From Selaginella moellendorffii (taxonomy: Eukaryota > Streptophyta > Lycopodiopsida > Selaginellales > Selaginellaceae), in NCBI RefSeq assembly GCF_000143415.4, contig NW_003314321.1:435736-499735 (forward strand): 64,000 nt of DNA, read 5' to 3'. The translations under genes and the position numbers were made by a program. Of this stretch, positions 58,207 to 64,000 are shown piece by piece (position 1 is the stretch's first letter; each line of letters starts with the position of its first letter). Under the pieces are notes generated by a model. The model did no database searches, was not told the origin of the DNA, and saw only the letters and a list, made by a program, of their open reading frames with translations.

Positions 58207-58476
58207 TATTTAATAAGTTAAGGAATTGTTTTTACATTTAATTCACATTTTTTAATTTTTTTCTTTGGGATATGTTATTATAAAATAAAAAAATTTATAC
58301 TTAAAATTAAGAGAGAAATGGTTTCATAATGAATTGTTTTTGGCATTTTTATTGAAATACTTTTAAAAATACAAAAGAATAACATGAACCACAAAGCAAT
58401 CGCATTGACCTTGAGACGTCGGATTCTTTAAGTCTACCGACGGCTGCGATTGCTTTCCCTTGGAGACGACGATGAA
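58207..58476. other. AT-rich spacer upstream of the 58.5-kb gene
   Basis: AT-rich DNA after the gypsy LTR, turning GC-balanced at about 58410 where the next gene's leader starts. No other feature seen. Confidence 0.4.
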
Positions 58477-60891
58477 ATGTGGGAGGCGATAATGATCGTC
58501 GTCTCCGCACCAACGAGCAGCGGCAGCGGGAGATTTCTTCTCGACAATCCGATCGATGGCGGCAAGAGGAAGCTCAATCCGGCAGCAGCAGCAGTGGCCC
58601 CGTGGATGAATCCACGGTGCACGCGACTCTCCCTGGTCAGGAGGAAAGCAGCGATTAGGTCAAGAACGCCCGAGGAGAATGCGTCCGAGGATTGCGCCGA
58701 GCAATTGGATCGGCTGGACGCTAATCTGTGTAAGGATGTGGCTGCCACGGCCGCGAGCGCCGAGGATGCGCTGGAGAAGATAATCTCTTCGCAAGACTCA
58801 CAGGTAGCTGGTCGGGTTGTGAGCAATGAGGAATGCTGTGAGATTATCGTTGCGGCATTCTCTCATGGCAATGTGGATTTGGCCTTTTCTTTACTGGATG
58901 CGATGCGGAGTAAGAAACCTCGCATCCAAAGTGATCAAGGTCAGGTCAGTGTTCTTCTTTGTTTTATAACTTCTTCGTTCATCACTTCTCACGCTATGGT
59001 TTCTTTTTCATTAGTTGGTGAGGCGAAAGGAACATGGCAGTGGCCTCAACCCGATGTTTCTACTTATGCCACCGTGATCAAAGGTCTTGCTGCTTCTCTT
59101 CGTGTTTCGGATGCTATACAAGCGGTCTCCAACGTCCGACGTCGCGGAGTTCCTCTGGGTGATGAGGTATTTGTCATTTGATTGTCATTCCAGATTCACG
59201 AAACCGATCGGCTCGTTGTTTCAGGTTCCTTTCGGGAATGTTGTCAAGTGTCCCACTTGTAATGTAGCGATGGCGGTCGTGCAGCCGCAGTGTGGAATCC
59301 AGGTATGGGAATGGCTTATCGAAATCATTCTTCTTTCCTACTTCTTTTCTTTTTTCTAGCTTGTGGCATGCTCCAAATGCCGATATCAATATGAACTCAT
59401 GTCCGGTAATGTGACGAGCTGCGAGTCAGAGTCGATGAGGTGCTGAGCCTTGGACTTCAAGTTTTTGCCTTCATTTAACTTAGAACGTTCTGTTGGCAGT
59501 TCTAGTACTTCAGCTCTCGAGCGCGCACTTCGATTCCTGCAACTTATGAAGCGACCTGTCGCTTCAGCAGTCCACTCCTTTAACGTAAGTAGCTGCAATA
59601 CAACAGTCATATGTCTAAGTTTCAGGCGTTAAATCAGGTAACTGCGCCTAACGGAGTAGCTCGAACTCACAGATTTGCAACTGAGAGCGCTGAAATCCCG
59701 GGGCAGTTAGGAGAAAGAGTTACCATCGCATCTGCAGCTCCAGCACGACAGGGGTTTCGTTTTATTTCTTTCGCGGCAAGAACACCGGGTTGGCAGCCGA
59801 GCGAACCCATGGCAGTAACAAACCACGATACGGGGCGTGAAACTAAACTCTTGAGAGCACCACCGAAGACCGGAGCTACTGCTGCTGCATTCAACACCTC
59901 CCTCGTTGTCCCTGCAGCACTTGTGCTGGCCAGCAGCAATGCTGCTACAGCTTTGATAGATCCGACGCTGCCTCGAGCAATCGTTATAGGTGCTAGCGCA
60001 GCGATTGTCTTTGGTGGTGCAGCGAACGCTTTTCTCCTGCCTAAGCTGAATCAGGTGAGCCCGATCTATCTCTTGCTTTTCTTTTTACTGATTGACTGCT
60101 TTGCTTTCAGATTCCTTCCAGGAGTGTTGATGCCATAGCCTTGAGGCAGGAGCTTTTGTCGCAGTACGAGATGCTACAATCACGCCTTCAACAGCTGACG
60201 GATGCATCCGTCCAGGAGGTTAGGAACAAAAATTCCAGTTTTAGTTTACCAAAGCAGCCGACGTGCAGGTGGTGCGATTGGCTCGAATGTGTCAGCTGGA
60301 AAATAAAATGGAGTCAGTCGGCCAGGACATGTACAGGTGAGAACGCTTCACTTTCTCTTGTATATTTTATGATTCTGAGCACGTACAATTGAAACTTAGT
60401 GCGAGGATCGATCGGGTGCGCAAAGCAAGAGAAGGAATTGATGAGCGCTTGCGTGCACAGCTCGAACTGATAGATAACTACGCCAAGGCAAGCGTAGTCA
60501 TTTTTTGTTTTGTTTTTCCTTCCTCGTGCTCACGTAATTCCTCCGTGTCAGATTGCAGCGATGATTGAGATCGAAGTGGAGATGGACATGGATGTTATTG
60601 CAGCCGAGACAGCAGGGGCCGTGGTAAAATCTCCTGTCCTCCTTTAATTCTTTCATTCTTTCCAGGTTTCACGTTGATGGAATGAATGGTGGCTTCTGGC
60701 AGGCGAGAATTGAAGAGCAAATTCAAGGGCTCATGGAGGTCGAGGAGCTCCAAAAGGTATGCTGGTTATTTCGATCATTCACTCATCCCGCGTAGCAGAA
60801 TTTAAATCTCCTGTTCTCGCAGAAATGGAAGATCCAAGCCGAGGCAGCAGACGAGGTGGAGAGGCTCCTTAGCTCGGCACCGACAGTGTGA
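58477..60891 (+). CDS. PPR-like protein with zinc ribbon, membrane hairpin and coiled coil
   Basis: Twelve exons: 58477-58939, 59015-59166, 59225-59302, 59360-59439, 59500-59584, 59638-60054, 60111-60218, 60269-60336, 60400-60487, 60552-60623, 60703-60756 and 60823-60891; 577 aa, all phases consistent. Order: low-complexity N terminus, PPR-like helices (DVSTYATVIKGLAASLRVSD), zinc ribbon CPTC...CSKC (residues about 215-240), a hydrophobic hairpin (VVPAALVLASS, AIVIGASAAIVFGGAANAFL), then a long coiled coil (LRQELLSQYEMLQSRLQQL, IDERLRAQLELIDNY). I recall a conserved plant, probably plastid, family with this architecture, but cannot name a locus. The intron after exon 9 uses a GC donor (AAG/GCAAGC). 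A rearranged fragment of exon 1 lies at 23680-23806. Confidence 0.85.
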
Positions 60892-61030
60892 GAAGAAATA
60901 AAAGAGAAGGTTTTATACGTCACGAAGCTCTCTCGTCGTGGCACAAGAGAAAAAAGTCCGCAAGAGCAACAAAGTTCCTGGGGAGCGAATTGATTTCTCT
61001 CAAAATGCTGGCAGTGGATCTTTAGATCGA

Positions 61031-61432
61031 TCACTCTGTCGACGACGAAACAACCTCGACCTCGACCGTGGCCGGCTCCTTCGAATCGCTAGCAGCAGCA
61101 GTGGTGGATTTCCTGACAGAAGGGTGGTCGTCGACGCCCAATGCTCGCAGAGCCCAGGATTTGGGAGTGAGGATGTCCCAAATCGCGGGGCGCTCGGAGA
61201 GTGGGGGGTAGCGCGTCGGTCCCTTCCTCCTCCTGTCATAGCCCTTCTTCTTTGGGCGCGACTTGATGTGGTGGGCTGTGGCCTTCTTCTGCGGCCTGGA
61301 CGAGCATTCGATGCCAATCGGGGCCACGCGGGTCTGCGGGAAGCCCAGCGATGGGGATTGCCTCACCTGGAATGGCTCTGTGAGCGATTGTTTGAGCGCG
61401 AGGCGCGACGAGGACGAGACGAGGACCGCCAT
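61031..61432 (-). CDS. PSRP6: Plastid-specific 50S ribosomal protein 6-like (PSRP6/cL38)
   Basis: Single exon, 133 aa. The N-terminal 45 residues look like a plastid transit peptide (MAVLVSSSSRLALKQSLTEP). The mature start CSSRPQKKATAHHIKSRPKK matches my memory of plant PSRP6, a small basic protein found only in plastid large ribosomal subunits. It then has RRRKGPTRYPPL, similar to the family's Arg/Pro segment, and a longer acidic C-terminal tail than in flowering plants. The ATG at 61430-61432 is the first in frame. It is convergent with the 58477-60891 gene; the stops are 139 bp apart. Confidence 0.75.
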   Translation of the reverse strand: MAVLVSSSSRLALKQSLTEPFQVRQSPSLGFPQTRVAPIGIECSSRPQKKATAHHIKSRPKKKGYDRRRKGPTRYPPLSERPAIWDILTPKSWALRALGVDDHPSVRKSTTAAASDSKEPATVEVEVVSSSTE

Positions 61433-61988
61433 AGCCAACCAAGCGAAGAACCCTAATTAAAACCCAACGGATAGGATAAGATTCCAATTCTAATGGCATA
61501 TTCTAGAATTTGGTTAGCCTAAACCCAAACATCTAATTTTAATTTAATTAATTTTAATGAGAAATCTTGGCATATTTTAGTGAACAAAATAAAATTAAAA
61601 ATTTAATTTAACGTTTTTCTGCTAAGTGGAAAACGATGTGAAAAAGAGATGTTTGTTCTCCGTGAGGTTGCCAGGTTGCACCTTTGGAGCAAATGTTCTT
61701 TATACTCCCATTGAATTCTTAGGACATGACAAAATGCGATCCAAATAAGTATAATTTGATGATCTAACAAACTAATATCCCTATCAAACACTTGATCCGA
61801 GAGTTCTATGCTTTTCCCATTACGTGCCAATTGAATGCCCCTCTTTGAAACACATTGCATCTGAAATGTGCCGTTGTGACTTCATTGATTTATACATTGT
61901 GGAAAATGAAAGCATACGATACAAATACCCTCTCTTTTCTATCCTCGCGTGATTATAATATTTCCCTCTTCTCTCGTTCTCTCGTTTT
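61433..61988. other. Intergenic region between PSRP6 and ICE1-like gene
   Basis: Contains the PSRP6 upstream region (AT-rich from 61500) and the ICE1-like 3' UTR. No gene recognised. Confidence 0.4.
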
Positions 61989-64000
61989 TCATGCTATCAC
62001 ACTGTGGCAACCCGCAGTGTGCAGCAGCACCGTCTTGATTTCCTCTGGGCCAACTTCTCCTTCCTTGGTTGCCTAGAGGAATCCAAAGTCCATCAGCAAA
62101 GAACAATATAGAAAAATCGATCAAAGGTGGTGCGATTCAAGCAAGCAAGGCGTGTGTTTTCAGCATACCTCGGCTCTGAAGATGTCAAACACGAAACCAT
62201 TGAAGCAACTTATCACTGCTTGTTGAACGTCCAATCCGAGACCATCCAAAGCTTTCATCATCGACAGCAGTAATCCGGGCCTGGATCCGCAGAACATGTG
62301 TATATTGAAATCCTTGCCCTTTTGCATCTTCACCTCGATCTACATCCATGGCACGTCCAAGTTAATCCGACAAATCTTCAAAGACTGAAAGAATCGCTCG
62401 GGAAATTCGAAACAAGAGCTTTGCGAATTCTGGAAGAATAGAGAGAGCTTTGGAAAGAATAATTGGAAGAACTTTGAGAGCTTTGGGAAGAACCCCTAGA
62501 AAGTGGAAGATTTTTCAAGCAAATAACGAGAAAGAACTTTGGGAAGAAGAAGGTGGAATATATATTTCGAGGAAATGTTTAAAACAAAGACAAAGATCTT
62601 CGAGAAGGCGGAAGAACTTTCAAGGGAATGTACAAAGAAACGAGGAAGAACTTTGGAAGAACTTCAAGAAAGGAAGAACCTCTAGTCTCAAGTGCGCAAA
62701 CTTCAAGAACTCGGAAGAACTTTGCAAGGATTTTAAAAGATTTTACCCGCGCTGGCTGCTCCGGCTCGGCGATGGGAGCTTGGGACGTGGATGACTCCTC
62801 TTTGATGAGCGGCCTTGCGGTGGAGGTGGGCGTCAATTCGGGCGGAGGAGGAAGAGAATGGGGAATTTGCTTCTCGGATTGCGCCGCTTCCAGCTCGTTG
62901 TGTAGATCGTTGATCTTATGGAGCAGCTCCTTCAAGTAATCGATGGCGTCGCCCAAAATGGAAGCTCTGTCCATCTGCGAATCAAAGCGCGATCGATGTT
63001 AGCACCCACATTCTTCCCATAAACCGTAGCAGACAAGAGAGAACCTTGGTGATCTTGGGCACCACCGATCGAAGCATGTAGAGGCGATCGTTGAGCTTCT
63101 TCCGCCGCCGCCTCTCCGCCAGCAAATTCTTGGCCGGCATTCCCTTCCTTGATCCACCGCCGCCGCCGCCCTTCTTGCCGGAATCAGGATTCTTCCCCAG
63201 CTCAACCACGCCGGATCCATCGCCGCTCTCCTGGTCGTGATCTTCGTCTTCGTCCAGGAATTCCTGCTCCCACTCCTCGATTCGCCGCTTGAGCAGCGCC
63301 GCGCTGCTAGGATTCTTGGCGTTCTTGGGCGGCGAGGCGAAAAGATGCCCATACCTCTTCTCTCTCGCCATGTTGGGGCTCTCCAGATCGGGCGTGCTGG
63401 AGATTGCCGCTGGAGGAGGGATTTGTGACAGCGTCGACGATCGTGCGTGTGGCTCCCCGGCCCGGCGCAGTGCTCGCTTCTGGAAGAGCGTGGGGCGAGC
63501 CCCAGTTCTTGGCGGCGATGCCGATAGTGGCTTAAGAAGCGTGGTGGTGGAGGAATTGAGGTGCGGGGGGAGAAATCTCGGGCGGCCGCTGCTTGAATCG
63601 TGGATTTTGGCCGCATTCTTGGGAGAGATGATCGCCATGGCCACCGGATTGCTGCTACACGTCGCTGTTGGAGTGGTGGGGGTTTTGGCGAGTGGAATTC
63701 CAGGAATTCCAGCAGTGGCTGACGCTGGGATTCCTCCCAGGGGGCTGGAGGAGCACAGGAATCCTCCTCCCACTCCCCTGTTCTTGGCGGGGCTCGCGAT
63801 CGCGGCTGGATTGCTGCTACTGACAATGTGGCCATTGTCGTCTAGCAGTATCGATCCATCGCTGTCGAGTACGATGGATGGCTGCCCAGAGGAATTCTCG
63901 AAAATGCTGCGACAGAGGAAGGATTGGAGCTGGAGGGCCTCGACGTTGAGAATTCCCGGGCGATGAATTGGCGGCGGCGGCGGCGGTGGCGGTGGCGGTG
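61989..64000 (-). CDS. SCRM: ICE1/SCREAM-type bHLH transcription factor, 5' end beyond window
   Basis: Exons 63045 to the window edge, 62747-62974, 62169-62339 and 61989-62072. N-terminal homopolymer-rich part, then [14 protein letters not shown] (a conserved SCRM box), [20 protein letters not shown] with [20 protein letters not shown] and [12 protein letters not shown] (bHLH with the His/Glu/Arg DNA-contact pattern replaced by AERRRRKK as in this subfamily), and the C-terminal ACT-like domain [43 protein letters not shown]1/SCRM partners SPCH-type bHLHs in stomatal development and acts in cold response in Arabidopsis. Exons 2-4 are fully in phase. The proline run near the right edge belongs to the same frame. 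Confidence 0.93.
62400..62735 (-). repeat. Degenerate GAAGAACTTTG-type repeat in ICE1-like intron 2
   Basis: Within the intron between exons 2 and 3, the plus strand holds many imperfect copies of GGAAGAACTTTG at irregular 10-30 nt spacing. The intron is about 400 nt, much longer than the 50-100 nt typical of this window, and the repeat probably explains the expansion. Confidence 0.6.

Overview
The window is nuclear DNA of a land plant, most likely the lycophyte Selaginella moellendorffii or a close relative. This is inferred from gene content: CDKA, a FAD oxidoreductase, beta-tubulin, XTH, GRAS and ICE1/SCREAM factors, plastid SECY2 and a plastid ribosomal protein. Introns are very short (about 50-100 nt), gene spacing is tight, and there are several large intron-poor PLS-type pentatricopeptide repeat (PPR) genes.

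Layout. 1-7.7 kb holds CDKA (-, runs off the left edge), a divergent FAD oxidoreductase (+), beta-tubulin (+), tRNA-Gln and an XTH (-). 7.7-11.7 kb is a decay zone: a pseudouridine-5'-phosphate glycosidase pseudogene (-), a protein-kinase pseudogene split by a solo LTR, and a PPR relic. 11.7-26.7 kb is gene-dense: DPH7-like WD40 protein, a Cys-rich secreted peptide, a PPR, a UBA2-type RNA-binding protein, a 1042-aa PPR, a 9-exon subtilase lacking the PA domain, tRNA-Pro, and a 963-aa PPR whose 3' end is fused to a duplicated piece of the gene at 58.5 kb. 26.7-41 kb is AT-rich and repetitive: lectin and kinase relics, and a decayed Ty3/gypsy element carrying a nested complete TRIM with target-site duplications and a 35-nt minisatellite.

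41-48.4 kb returns to genes: plastid SECY2 (-, 12 exons), EI24-like membrane protein (-, 10 exons), a P-class PPR (-), and a divergent GRAS gene whose start codon is only 67 bp from that of the PPR. 48.4-53.2 kb is AT-rich with lectin relics and an unidentified repeat-like island. 53.2-55.9 kb has a conserved-looking 4-exon gene of unknown function and small tentative genes. 55.9-58.2 kb is a second, 5'-truncated copy of the gypsy element. 58.4-64 kb holds a 12-exon gene (PPR-like, zinc ribbon, membrane hairpin, coiled coil), a PSRP6-like plastid ribosomal protein (-) and an ICE1/SCREAM bHLH gene (-) that runs off the right edge.

Several genes serve the plastid (SECY2 for thylakoid or envelope protein insertion, PSRP6 in the plastid ribosome, probably the PPRs in organelle RNA processing), but nothing suggests an operon-like system. 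The main novelty lies in the transposon biology (TRIM and solo LTR), gene decay, and very tight gene packing. Multi-exon gene models were built by hand from reading frame, GT/GC-AG borders and family knowledge; no alignment or database search was run.
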